Positions 1-7,607 of a stretch of DNA of 8,430 nt are shown one piece after another. This DNA comes from Thermoplasmata archaeon (GTDB lineage: Archaea > Thermoplasmatota > Thermoplasmata > Thermoplasmatales > Thermoplasmataceae). Location of the stretch: contig JAJYDZ010000058.1 in NCBI GenBank assembly GCA_021790415.1, positions 1-8,430 on the forward strand, written 5' to 3'. The notes under the pieces are model-generated. The model saw only the letters and a program-made list of their open reading frames with translations, did not search any database and was not told where the DNA came from. Each line of letters opens with the position of its first letter. Positions within the stretch are counted from its first letter, which is position 1. Both the position numbers and the translations under genes were made by a program.

Positions 1-2
1 CT

Positions 3-1544
3 GACAGAGAAGTCTTCAGATATAGACCAACTGTTATTGTATCCACAGTTGATAAATGGGCGGGTTTATCGCAACAAAGAAGAGCTCGTGCATTGTTAGG
101 GTCGAGAGGTAGCATGTGTCCCAGCGGGCACGGGTTCATACCCAGCGGCGACAAATGTGAAAACAATAGAGAAGACGACCTTTGTGAGAATATAGGTGCT
201 AATGAACCTGCTTCCTCTGGGCCAATACTCTCAATTCAAGATGAAATGCATTTGCTAAAGGAATCATTTGGCACCATCTCATCCCATTTTGAAGGACTAA
301 TTGAAGAGATTGTTTCAAGAAATTCAAAGGGGAAAAAGATAAAGCACGTTGCAATGAGTGCCACTCTAAATGGTGTTCAGTCTCAGATAAGAGAGTTGTA
401 CAAAAAGAAAGCTTTCGTGATATCTGGGGAATCTTCTATTATAGAGAATCCCGCTTTTGATCTTTTTTTCAGAAAGAAGGATAACACCAAGAGACTGATT
501 TATGGAATGATTCCTAACCTAAGAGATAACCATTATGCCACCTTGAGGACTGTACTGCATGCCATTGAATTCTTAGATAGAGAACAACGTGAATTCAAAG
601 ACGATCCACATACCTGGTCCAATAAATACAATATGATAGATGAAAACGAAGCTGTTCAGACTTTCAAAGATTTCTTAACAATTTTGACTTATCATTTGAA
701 GAAGCAAGATGCCGAAGATATGGACAGATTCACAGATGCCGTTATAAACGGTGTACTGAAAGGAGAAGCGCATATAAGTGCGAGAGGTACTGTTCTTACG
801 GGAGATAAAGGTATTGAAGAATTAAAGAATACCATCGATAGAATCAAGAGTAAGGCCAGAGATTATATCACAGAGAGGCAAATATCTGCGAACAGCTCCT
901 ACGAGCCTGTGTTTTCTACATCAGTTGTCTCACACGGTGTAGACTTGGAAGAACTCAATTTGATGGTATTTCAAGGAATCCCATATACGACTTCGGAATA
1001 TATTCAAGCATTGTCAAGAGTAGGTAGGAAACGCGAGGGAGTTGTCCTGGTATGGCTTTATCCGAATCGAGTAAGAGACGGTAGCTTTTTCAAAAATTTC
1101 AAAAGATATCACGAATCGCTTGACCATGAGGTTCTTCCGGCACCGATTAAGCGAAACTCAAGACTCGGAGTCAAGCAAACAGTAAACTCCATATTTTGCT
1201 CGGGAGTAATACAATTCCTCTCTAACAACCACGGAAAACCATTAATTTATAAACAAGATATAGAAGGTCTAGATTCTACAGATAAGCAAGAACTGATACA
1301 GTTTATAAGGTCAGCTTATGGAGAACATACCAACTTAAATATCGAACTAGAGGTGGAGAACCGGATAAACCAGATTTGTGGTAGCCACAACGATTCCCAC
1401 GAATTTTTCCCAAGTGTACTTGCAGATAGTGGAGAGTATTATTACCGTAATCAAAGTGGGATGAGAGGTATACAGGGCTCTCTAATTCTTAAGCCCACAT
1501 ATCATACTAGGTCACTGCTAAAGCAAATAGAAGGGGATGATTAG
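3..1544 (+). CDS. drmA: DrmA, DISARM SF2 helicase, C-terminal part (5' end outside window)
   Basis: The frame is open from base 3, so the first ATG/TTG codons in it are internal; 513 C-terminal residues are visible, roughly the second half of a DrmA. Residues 10-20 read PTVIVSTVDKW, a stretch typical of DrmA. The DExH motif II appears as DEMH at residues 80-83 (nt 240-251), motif III as SAT (nt 357-365), motif V as SHGVDLEELN (from nt 930) and motif VI as QALSRVGRKR (nt 1005-1034), with the expected Q..GRxxR. Three cysteines between the first stretch and motif II (residues 39, 52, 61) with nearby histidine may bind a metal. DrmA is the helicase of DISARM and acts in complex with DrmB on phage DNA. 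The stop TAG directly abuts the next start codon. The combination of these motifs with a DUF1998 gene and a PLD gene downstream makes DrmA much more likely than a generic helicase. Confidence 0.92.
   Translation, partial: DREVFRYRPTVIVSTVDKWAGLSQQRRARALLGSRGSMCPSGHGFIPSGDKCENNREDDLCENIGANEPASSGPILSIQDEMHLLKESFGTISSHFEGLIEEIVSRNSKGKKIKHVAMSATLNGVQSQIRELYKKKAFVISGESSIIENPAFDLFFRKKDNTKRLIYGMIPNLRDNHYATLRTVLHAIEFLDREQREFKDDPHTWSNKYNMIDENEAVQTFKDFLTILTYHLKKQDAEDMDRFTDAVINGVLKGEAHISARGTVLTGDKGIEELKNTIDRIKSKARDYITERQISANSSYEPVFSTSVVSHGVDLEELNLMVFQGIPYTTSEYIQALSRVGRKREGVVLVWLYPNRVRDGSFFKNFKRYHESLDHEVLPAPIKRNSRLGVKQTVNSIFCSGVIQFLSNNHGKPLIYKQDIEGLDSTDKQELIQFIRSAYGEHTNLNIELEVENRINQICGSHNDSHEFFPSVLADSGEYYYRNQSGMRGIQGSLILKPTYHTRSLLKQIEGDD
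1531..1541 (+). promoter_or_regulatory. strong ribosome binding site of drmB
   Basis: AAGGGGATGAT matches 9 of 11 bases of the full Shine-Dalgarno consensus AAGGAGGTGAT. It lies inside the end of drmA, with 8 bases between the G run and the ATG at 1545. It fixes the drmB start and allows independent loading of ribosomes as well as coupling. Confidence 0.75.
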
Positions 1545-3470
1545 ATGGATAAGTGGCAGCACAACATAAACGAAACTAGTTCTCTGTTCCAGGGTCACGT
1601 TGACCAACTGTTCTCATTAAATAAAATTGGGTTCAAAGTGACTGACATATATGATGATGATAACAAATTACTAGAAATGAACAACGAACGATATAGAAGG
1701 TTTTTCACACTCAGGATTAACAAGTTATTGGATAAAAGGGGCAAAGATGGATACGAACATCATAAAATAATTGATCTAGACAGGGGACTGAAGATCGTAT
1801 ATCCGAGGATGACTAATGACAGAGAAAATGATCAGTCGGGTACTTTTGAACTTTACCCAAGAACGGCGATTTGCCCAAAGTGCCACAGATACGTGAGATT
1901 AGACAAGCAAGAAGACAAGTGCGATTGTAATGTAAAATTGGGTCAATTCACGTTTGTCGCATTCTGTGATGAGTGTGGGGCTCATTATCCAATAGATGCT
2001 ATGTCTAATATTTTGAATGACTGCAAGAAATGCGGCTTCAAAAAGGGGCTCAGAAAGATTGTTTGGGGCCAGGCTGACGACTTAGGTTCGTACTCTGTCT
2101 CTTGCATTAAATGTAATAATACTGAAAAATTAGTATTATACAATTGCGATCACACAGACCATCAAACCGATAAAGTACGTTCTACAAAACCCCACAGCAA
2201 GTTCAGGGGGGTCCCGGCTAGGGCTGGTGCCATTATCCACCCTATGACATTAACTCTTCCGAATTTACCTATAATAGCTGAGACTGAGAATGGGGTAAGT
2301 AGTAGCCCTAATGTTACTTATTCTAGGGCTTTTTCTGAGGCATTCAATTATTTCTTTAAAAACTTGGACTTAAGAGTACAAGAGTCACTGCTGTATTTAC
2401 CAGAATTTTGGGATTCCCTAAATTCTGATACAGTTTTCTGGAGTAAAAGTCACATAGTGGATCTCAGGTCTTTAATGGACCTAGAAAATCAGGAACCTCT
2501 ATCTTGGGGGTTTGGGTCTAAATTCCGGTTTATACAAGGGTTGTTGGTAGAAGCAAAAAACAAAATTATCATATCAAATAAGCAAGTGGAGATTCGGGAT
2601 AAGTATGGTATCGAAAGGATTGAGAATTGTCTAGACCAAGTAAAAGATAAGTCCTTGGATGAGCGAGAACAACAGGGAATGCTCCTCTTGCGAGCAGTTC
2701 AAACCTCAAACGAAGATGATAGCAAAACTTACGCTAAACTCGTTCCAGAGTCCAGATATCCTGATAACGGATTATTCTTAGAAAGATTAGGGATTGAAAG
2801 AATTGGGTATATTCCTAATCTACAAATGCTACAAGCTCTGATAGGAGTCGTGGAAGGCTCGATGAGAAAAGACCCTATGTTATTTAGAACGATTGATGAC
2901 CTTAATGGTAAACCAACTGTTTATGTGCGAAAAATGCTGACAGAAGGAGTTTACTTTAAGCTTAGAAGTGAGAAGATTTTGAGTTGGCTATATTCTAACA
3001 AAATAGTAAGTGAAAATTCGTCTCCTTTCGGCAAACAAAAAGAAGGAAAATTGCGTGGGCTCGTAGCATCAGACGAACAGATTAAAGAGAAAGTCCATTT
3101 ATTGTTACATACCTTTTCTCACACATTGATTCAGAACGCGTCTATAAACACTGGACTAGAGACTCAAAGTATTTCAGAAATGCTGTTCCCTTCTATTGGA
3201 ATGATCCTTCTCTACTCCACGAATCCAATAAATGTGGGAGGATTAGAGTATACTTATGATAATTTGCTGTATGACTGGCTGCAAAGAGTTAGAGAACTTG
3301 CTGAAGAATGCCCTCAAGATCCAGCTTGTATGATAGACGAAGGAGGTGCCTGTAATGCTTGTTTATTCGTTCCTGAATTTGTGTGTGAGAATTTCAACGA
3401 AAATTTGGACAGAGATTGTTTGGTCGGCGAAATAAGGTATAAAGAGGGGTATTTTGATGTCCGAGAATGA
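1545..3470 (+). CDS. drmB: DrmB, DISARM DUF1998 (MZB) zinc-binding protein
   Basis: This 641-residue protein is the partner of DrmA in the DISARM core complex. Two cysteine-rich parts are visible. The first, residues 110-201, has CxxC pairs at 110/113, 141/144, 160/163 and 187/190, a CxC at 126/128 and a further Cys at 201, as expected for several zinc ribbons. The second is the C-terminal DUF1998 region: HTFSHTLI at 522-529, then cysteines 589, 595, 603, 606 and 614 (C.....C.......CxxC.......C) followed by NLDRDCL at 620-626. DUF1998 also occurs at the C-terminus of some other helicase-related proteins, but here it stands alone beside a helicase gene, which is the DISARM arrangement. The ATG start immediately follows the drmA stop and has a near-consensus ribosome binding site. 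The 3' end overlaps drmC by 14 bases. The middle of the protein (about 205-500) has no motif I recognise. Confidence 0.92.
   Translation: MDKWQHNINETSSLFQGHVDQLFSLNKIGFKVTDIYDDDNKLLEMNNERYRRFFTLRINKLLDKRGKDGYEHHKIIDLDRGLKIVYPRMTNDRENDQSGTFELYPRTAICPKCHRYVRLDKQEDKCDCNVKLGQFTFVAFCDECGAHYPIDAMSNILNDCKKCGFKKGLRKIVWGQADDLGSYSVSCIKCNNTEKLVLYNCDHTDHQTDKVRSTKPHSKFRGVPARAGAIIHPMTLTLPNLPIIAETENGVSSSPNVTYSRAFSEAFNYFFKNLDLRVQESLLYLPEFWDSLNSDTVFWSKSHIVDLRSLMDLENQEPLSWGFGSKFRFIQGLLVEAKNKIIISNKQVEIRDKYGIERIENCLDQVKDKSLDEREQQGMLLLRAVQTSNEDDSKTYAKLVPESRYPDNGLFLERLGIERIGYIPNLQMLQALIGVVEGSMRKDPMLFRTIDDLNGKPTVYVRKMLTEGVYFKLRSEKILSWLYSNKIVSENSSPFGKQKEGKLRGLVASDEQIKEKVHLLLHTFSHTLIQNASINTGLETQSISEMLFPSIGMILLYSTNPINVGGLEYTYDNLLYDWLQRVRELAEECPQDPACMIDEGGACNACLFVPEFVCENFNENLDRDCLVGEIRYKEGYFDVRE
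3443..3449 (+). promoter_or_regulatory. ribosome binding site that decides the drmC start
   Basis: AGAGGGG lies 7 bases before the ATG at 3457, inside the end of drmB. It favours this ATG over the adjacent in-frame TTG at 3454. Confidence 0.6.
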
Positions 3471-4263
3471 ATTGCGGCATTGCCTGATAGTCAACAAGAT
3501 TAAGCATGCAACTAGGGAGAATGAAAAAGGATTTACAATTCAAACTCTGTTGTACAACGAAAATTTGTTAAACGGGATAAGGGAATCTGAAATTAGGGAA
3601 GCCGTTAATTGGGCCATCAGGAAAGGCATAATCAATATAGAAACTAAAGAGCGATTTGGTGATACTGTCTTCATTTTTTCTAATAGTGTCGCACTGTCAT
3701 CTTTTGATGATAGTATTAATATTTCAGTTACAGCCCCGCGTTCATCGAACTACAGCCTAGGGGAGATAATAGACAGAAATGGTTTCATTACTACAGTTTC
3801 GACATTTAAACAAATAATATCTTCCGCAAAGCAAGCGATTAGAATATCTTCTCCTTTTCTACAAAGGAATGTTACAAATGTTAATAGTCTACCTGAACTG
3901 GATGAAATACTATTGTCTGCATTTCGGCGTGGATGTAGAATTGTAATTTTGTCAAGGGAGGCTAGAACTAGAAGAGGGTCTGATCTTGCATGGATAATGG
4001 ACTTAGCTAGGAATAATGGATTTACAGAAAAGTTAGAGATTTTCGACTACCACAAGTCCAAAAAAAGTGGGGAGATAGATTCAAGCACTCATGCCAAACT
4101 GATCATTGCAGATGAAGAAATAGCATACATAGGAAGTGCCGAGCTGAGGTTGAATAGCCTATATAAGAATTTTGAGGTGGGAGTGATGCTTAGAGGACCA
4201 ATGATCATAGGTCTGATTGAACTTTTCGACACTATGACTAGTGTTGCTAAGAGGGTGTACTAA
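3457..4263 (+). CDS. drmC: DrmC, DISARM phospholipase D-like protein
   Basis: This protein of 268 residues carries one HKD motif, HAKLIIAD at residues 212-219 (H212, K214, D219), followed by the usual GSAELRLNS after a short strand (G226, S227). A single HKD means that the active site would need a dimer, as in Nuc-type PLD enzymes. Residues 1 to about 75 have the alternation of helices and a final hairpin expected for a winged helix (NWAIRKGIINIET followed by a strand), but this is inference. The PLD fold then starts near TVSTFKQIISSAKQAIRI. In characterised DISARM systems DrmC is an accessory component whose loss is tolerated against some phages; its chemistry is not settled. I chose the ATG at 3457 rather than TTG at 3454 because of the spacing to AGAGGGG. 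The gene overlaps drmB by 14 bases and is followed after one base by the next start codon. Confidence 0.88.
   Translation: MSENELRHCLIVNKIKHATRENEKGFTIQTLLYNENLLNGIRESEIREAVNWAIRKGIINIETKERFGDTVFIFSNSVALSSFDDSINISVTAPRSSNYSLGEIIDRNGFITTVSTFKQIISSAKQAIRISSPFLQRNVTNVNSLPELDEILLSAFRRGCRIVILSREARTRRGSDLAWIMDLARNNGFTEKLEIFDYHKSKKSGEIDSSTHAKLIIADEEIAYIGSAELRLNSLYKNFEVGVMLRGPMIIGLIELFDTMTSVAKRVY
4251..4257 (+). promoter_or_regulatory. ribosome binding site for the TTG start at 4265
   Basis: GAGGGTG contains GGTG of the Shine-Dalgarno consensus and ends 7 bases before the TTG at 4265. The in-frame GTG at 4241 and TTG at 4244 have no comparable sequence upstream and lie deep inside drmC. Confidence 0.5.
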
Positions 4264-4264
4264 T

Positions 4265-4900
4265 TTGGTTGGTTATGTACAATTCATAACTCATGAGAAG
4301 CAAGATGAGGTTATATCCGGCTCTGATAATGATGGAGCCCCAAAATCCTTGCTTGGACCAGTGACTTCAACAATCATTGAAAATGTCATTCAAGGAAATG
4401 TTGTGCTGATATTCAGCCAAGGTGACCTAAATCTCACACCGTTGTTAGCATCACTGTCTTTGGAAACTGATTCTAAAGGAAGAGACATATTGATAGGGAT
4501 TCCTAAACACAGGTATAATCAACTTAATACTCTTTATTATGAAAATTTCTTCTCACTTACCAAAGGAAATGGTCAATTTTTCTATAAGAATACATTGTGG
4601 TGCAGTGTCAAGAAGAAAGATTCAGATGATGAAAGTGAAACATTATTAGAGTTAGATGATATTAAATTTAAACCAAAGTGGGGCAACAGAAAATATAAGG
4701 AAGATTTTGAAGCTTCAACCTTGAAAAAAATAAACGACAGGAGCATAAATGAAAGATCTTTTATTGTCACCTTCCCATTTTCAGTTGGATTTGCAGATAT
4801 AATATTGGATAATGCGGTTTTAATGATAGAAAGTGAAAGTGTACGGTTGCGCCCAATAGTCCCCAAACTCATAATCTTAGAATCACCTTTGACCCTTTAA
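4265..4900 (+). CDS. uncharacterised DISARM-operon protein, possible N-terminal half of a split DrmE-like protein
   Basis: I do not recognise this 211-residue protein with certainty. A TTG start is preferred because of GAGGGTG upstream; a GTG at 4241 would add 8 residues and overlap drmC. The sequence begins with a short loop-rich part, then has an alpha/beta layout. GNVVLIFSQGDLNLTPLLAS (residues 44-63) looks like a strand, loop and helix in the place where a nucleotide-binding protein would have a P-loop, but there is no GxxxxGK[ST]. A strand DILIGIP follows, then an aromatic part with YYENFFSL. The charged stretch KKKDSDDESE divides the protein. The end is a run of hydrophobic strands with VPKLIILESPL. 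There is no signal peptide or membrane segment. It lies one base after drmC and its stop TAA shares a base with the ATG of the next gene, so it is very probably made together with that protein. A single-base change at the junction would fuse the two. Confidence 0.7.
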   Translation: MVGYVQFITHEKQDEVISGSDNDGAPKSLLGPVTSTIIENVIQGNVVLIFSQGDLNLTPLLASLSLETDSKGRDILIGIPKHRYNQLNTLYYENFFSLTKGNGQFFYKNTLWCSVKKKDSDDESETLLELDDIKFKPKWGNRKYKEDFEASTLKKINDRSINERSFIVTFPFSVGFADIILDNAVLMIESESVRLRPIVPKLIILESPLTL

Positions 4901-4902
4901 TG
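4898..4902 (+). promoter_or_regulatory. TAATG stop-start overlap (translational coupling)
   Basis: The TAA of the 211-residue gene and the ATG of the 820-residue gene share one A. The 25 bases before it (AATCACCTTTGACCC and flanks) contain no purine-rich ribosome binding site, so translation of the second gene probably depends on ribosomes that have just terminated. Confidence 0.6.
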
Positions 4903-7362
4903 CCCCTGATAGATTATCTGCTTAAAAGTGAAATTGGTGCAGTAATTCACTTTTCATGGCCCTACATTGCAGGACTTGAGCGTTTCCTTGGCACGTTTAT
5001 TGCTTCAAACGAAGGGAAAAGCAACAGACTTAAGAGTTTTCATTTAGGAAAAAGGTTTTCGTTCGAAATCAAGGATTATGTTATACAAGATATTCTCCAC
5101 TCTACTCATGAACATTCCATACTTTCAGCAATGAATAACCATCCAGCATTAAAGCAAGTATCTTTAGAGGGTAGGAACTGGGAAACTTACTACCCATCGC
5201 TGGGCAGTGCGAACTCGCAGAACATACTTTTGTGTGCTCCTGTTAATAAATCAATCAATCTTCCTACTTTAGATGAGACTCTCAGAGAGCTTTCCACATC
5301 TGACAAAAGAATTAAGGAACTAAAAGTGGCTCTGAAAGACATTATTTTACCAGATAACTCGAGGTATCTCTTCAGATTTATGCCCTTCGTTGATTCTTTT
5401 GTTCCACCCGTTTCACTTGGGTATACGTTTAAATTTGACGACAATACATATAGGAGATTGGAGTTATTGCAAGTAATAACAGAAGTTAGAGAAAAAGTAG
5501 AGGATTCCGATCATTTCTTGTTAGACTCTCTCGCTTCTATCGTTAAAAGAATGTCTGAAACTTTCAATTTTGTACATTATTTACATAACCTAAAGACTCC
5601 ACCCGTGAATACAAAGTACTCTGCAGTTGTTTCCTTCTTAATTAAGGCTTTATTTCATGGTGAGGATCAACATATTATTCTCTGTGACTATAATCCTAGA
5701 TTAGGATTCAAAAATTACATGTCCAAGTACCTACGTGAGATTTTTCAACTTATTGAAAAGCAATTGCCCTTCAGCTATAATAGGTTGCAAAGGGGTGATT
5801 TTATTATGTTTTTTGGGGAGAAGTTTTATTTCGATATAGAAGCAGAGAATTATGAAATAACTAAGTTTGAGTTTAATGAAAATGGTTCCGGTCTATCATT
5901 TGAAATTATTGCAAGTTTAACGGTATATGATGGTAAGAAATATACTAGCAAGAAAGTGACTGTAGAACTTGAAAGTATGGAAGAGCTTCATAGAAATATC
6001 AACCATTATGATTTTAAGAATACGATATTGTTGCTTCCAGGACCTCTACCAATTTTAAGATTTGACGGAGAAACCCCAGTTATATCAGATGGTATAGATT
6101 TATTTCTCCGGCCCTTCAAAAAAATAATTGTATTTATTAACCAAGGGGAAAACTACGTAAGAGCTATAAAACAGATAGTGACAATTAAAGACTTTCTTTT
6201 CGGTAGTAGAGATAATCCCATTGCAAAGAAAGATCTGCAAATATCTTATCAGCTCAACAACTCGCCAGAAATGAGAGCCCGATTTGATAAGGTATTTAGG
6301 AGAGTAGCTGTATCGGATGACTCAAACGGAGTTCCTGGAAATACCTTCGAATTACAAGGAACAATTGATGAACCTATCAGAGAAGAATTCATGGAAAACG
6401 AGGCAAAAGTCGATACTGAGTACTACAGGACTCTTAAGGAACTGTGGGGGACTATATCTAGAAGCAAAACAAATACTGCCCCATCCCCTGTAAAGTATGA
6501 GGCACCAGAAGAATATAGTCAGATTAGAGTAAGGTACGACCTCAGTGGTGCAGAGGAATATATCTTAATTCGTAAGGGGACCTATGTGAGATTAGTCGAA
6601 GAAGGAAATAATGAGATAATATTAGTTGAAAACTTGCTACCTGGTCAAAGAATGGCTTACTTGAAGTCAGACACTAGAGAGAGCTTGGATAATTACTTCA
6701 TTCGAAATTATTCGAGTTATAGTGGAATTACAGTGGAACAAATTTACGAACCGTTTAAATGCTTTGGGATATTTTATAATGTACTGTCAAAAGTCGATTT
6801 TTCTAACAATTATTCAGAAAATGATTTTGCTCCCTTGTATTGGCTTAGCAGCTCAGAAAAACAACAACTATATAAGAATATTCAATTTTTTATGGAGCCC
6901 GTCAATAATGAAAATACTAATTCTGAGCACATCAGAGAGCACTTCAAAAACTCCATAGTGTGGGAAATATTAACGAAAACGACAACCGATTTGTTAAGAA
7001 TTGCAAAAGAAAAATTTACCTTAAATTTCAGTATAAATTTAGACAGTCTTTACGTACTTGCACAATTATTTGGCTTTGATTATGGGGAAAGCTCTTTTAA
7101 ATCGTTAATGAGTGACTTGCTATCTGGAAAAACGAAATATTTCTTTATAGATGAAAATAATCTTCTCGCTATTGCCCGTCTTTTAAACCATACCTTGATA
7201 ATTGACAACTATGAGAATTTGACATCTGCAGGAAAAAATATTAGAACAGTCTTACAGCATGTAGGGAAGTCATTGAATAGAGTCATATCGGGCAACAAAC
7301 GGTACTTAAGCGATATGGACTTACTTATAGAAAATAAAGTGACGATATGCACGGTTCTCTAA
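4900..7362 (+). CDS. DrmE-like DISARM component
   Basis: This 820-residue protein closes the operon. No catalytic motif of a nuclease, helicase or methyltransferase is visible. The N-terminus (AVIHFSWPYIAGLERF) looks like the continuation of an alpha/beta domain begun in the preceding gene. A region around 540-600 looks like a small beta barrel ending in LLPGQRMAYLKSDTRESLDNYF (residues about 580-601), a pattern reminiscent of other defence proteins where a barrel is followed by [G]-x-x-[hydrophobic]-x-[hydrophobic]...R..L. After about 680 a helical domain starts at SIVWEIL and includes LAQLFGFDYGESSFKSLMSD and NNLLAIARLLN, which resembles a degenerate helix-turn-helix segment. Size, position after drmABC and this C-terminal architecture fit DrmE, the class 2 DISARM protein of unknown function. 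I leave the symbol blank because the match is by recollection of the architecture, not by a recognised motif. The start has no Shine-Dalgarno sequence and relies on the TAATG junction. Confidence 0.6.
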   Translation: MPLIDYLLKSEIGAVIHFSWPYIAGLERFLGTFIASNEGKSNRLKSFHLGKRFSFEIKDYVIQDILHSTHEHSILSAMNNHPALKQVSLEGRNWETYYPSLGSANSQNILLCAPVNKSINLPTLDETLRELSTSDKRIKELKVALKDIILPDNSRYLFRFMPFVDSFVPPVSLGYTFKFDDNTYRRLELLQVITEVREKVEDSDHFLLDSLASIVKRMSETFNFVHYLHNLKTPPVNTKYSAVVSFLIKALFHGEDQHIILCDYNPRLGFKNYMSKYLREIFQLIEKQLPFSYNRLQRGDFIMFFGEKFYFDIEAENYEITKFEFNENGSGLSFEIIASLTVYDGKKYTSKKVTVELESMEELHRNINHYDFKNTILLLPGPLPILRFDGETPVISDGIDLFLRPFKKIIVFINQGENYVRAIKQIVTIKDFLFGSRDNPIAKKDLQISYQLNNSPEMRARFDKVFRRVAVSDDSNGVPGNTFELQGTIDEPIREEFMENEAKVDTEYYRTLKELWGTISRSKTNTAPSPVKYEAPEEYSQIRVRYDLSGAEEYILIRKGTYVRLVEEGNNEIILVENLLPGQRMAYLKSDTRESLDNYFIRNYSSYSGITVEQIYEPFKCFGIFYNVLSKVDFSNNYSENDFAPLYWLSSSEKQQLYKNIQFFMEPVNNENTNSEHIREHFKNSIVWEILTKTTTDLLRIAKEKFTLNFSINLDSLYVLAQLFGFDYGESSFKSLMSDLLSGKTKYFFIDENNLLAIARLLNHTLIIDNYENLTSAGKNIRTVLQHVGKSLNRVISGNKRYLSDMDLLIENKVTICTVL

Positions 7363-7607
7363 TTTGATTGGATAGGTAACCATGAACAATGTGTTTTTTG
7401 AACAAAATTTTAACTTACAACTAAGTTGTCCTGCATTCGAGTACATATCTTTAAGAGATCTATGAGAATTAATTATAGTCGAGTGTGTTATTTTCTATAC
7501 CAATTGAATCCGCGACATATCGTTAAAAGGCCATAATTCTAGAACAGAATAGGTATAATTAATAATCTATTTGATCATAATAGTTGAGTGATTCCGAGAA
7601 TTAGCAG
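7363..7607. other. AT-rich intergenic spacer between convergent genes
   Basis: No gene is supported in these 245 bases. A T6 run at 7394-7399 soon after the operon stop could end transcription, in the manner of archaeal T-tract termination; there is no GC-rich stem before it. ACAACTAAGTTGT at 7417-7429 is a perfect 6-base inverted repeat around one A. ATTCT-AGAAC-AGAAT at 7536-7550 could form a weak hairpin downstream of the - strand gene, and CTATT/AATAG arms at 7567-7571 and 7579-7583 flank TGATCAT. All are short and AT-rich and may be chance. The region is where transcripts from both sides must stop. Confidence 0.6.

Noticed and set aside
4582..4872. 96-residue open frame on the - strand
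   Set aside because: It lies wholly within the 211-residue gene on the other strand, has no ribosome binding site or recognisable motif, and its low-complexity serine/leucine content is typical of an antisense shadow.
4893..4899. CCCTTTA as a programmed -1 frameshift site at the gene 4/5 junction
   Set aside because: It has the X XXY YYZ form but lies in the wrong phase relative to the upstream gene's reading frame (ACC CTT TAA), so it would not shift ribosomes from the first gene into the second by the usual mechanism.
5190..5444. 84-residue open frame on the - strand
   Set aside because: It is antisense to the well-supported 820-residue gene and shows no domain or own start signal.
6722..6958. 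78-residue open frame in another + strand frame
   Set aside because: It overlaps the 820-residue gene in a different frame and has no motif; the long gene explains the region.
7382..7465. 27-codon open frame starting MNNVFFEQNF
   Set aside because: It is short, has only a weak GGT upstream and no recognisable feature; in an AT-rich spacer it is likely to be chance.
7468..7563. 10-base inverted repeat ATTAATTATA / TATAATTAAT with arms 76 bases apart
   Set aside because: The arms are pure A/T in an AT-rich spacer and do not extend beyond 10 bases, so chance is a sufficient explanation.
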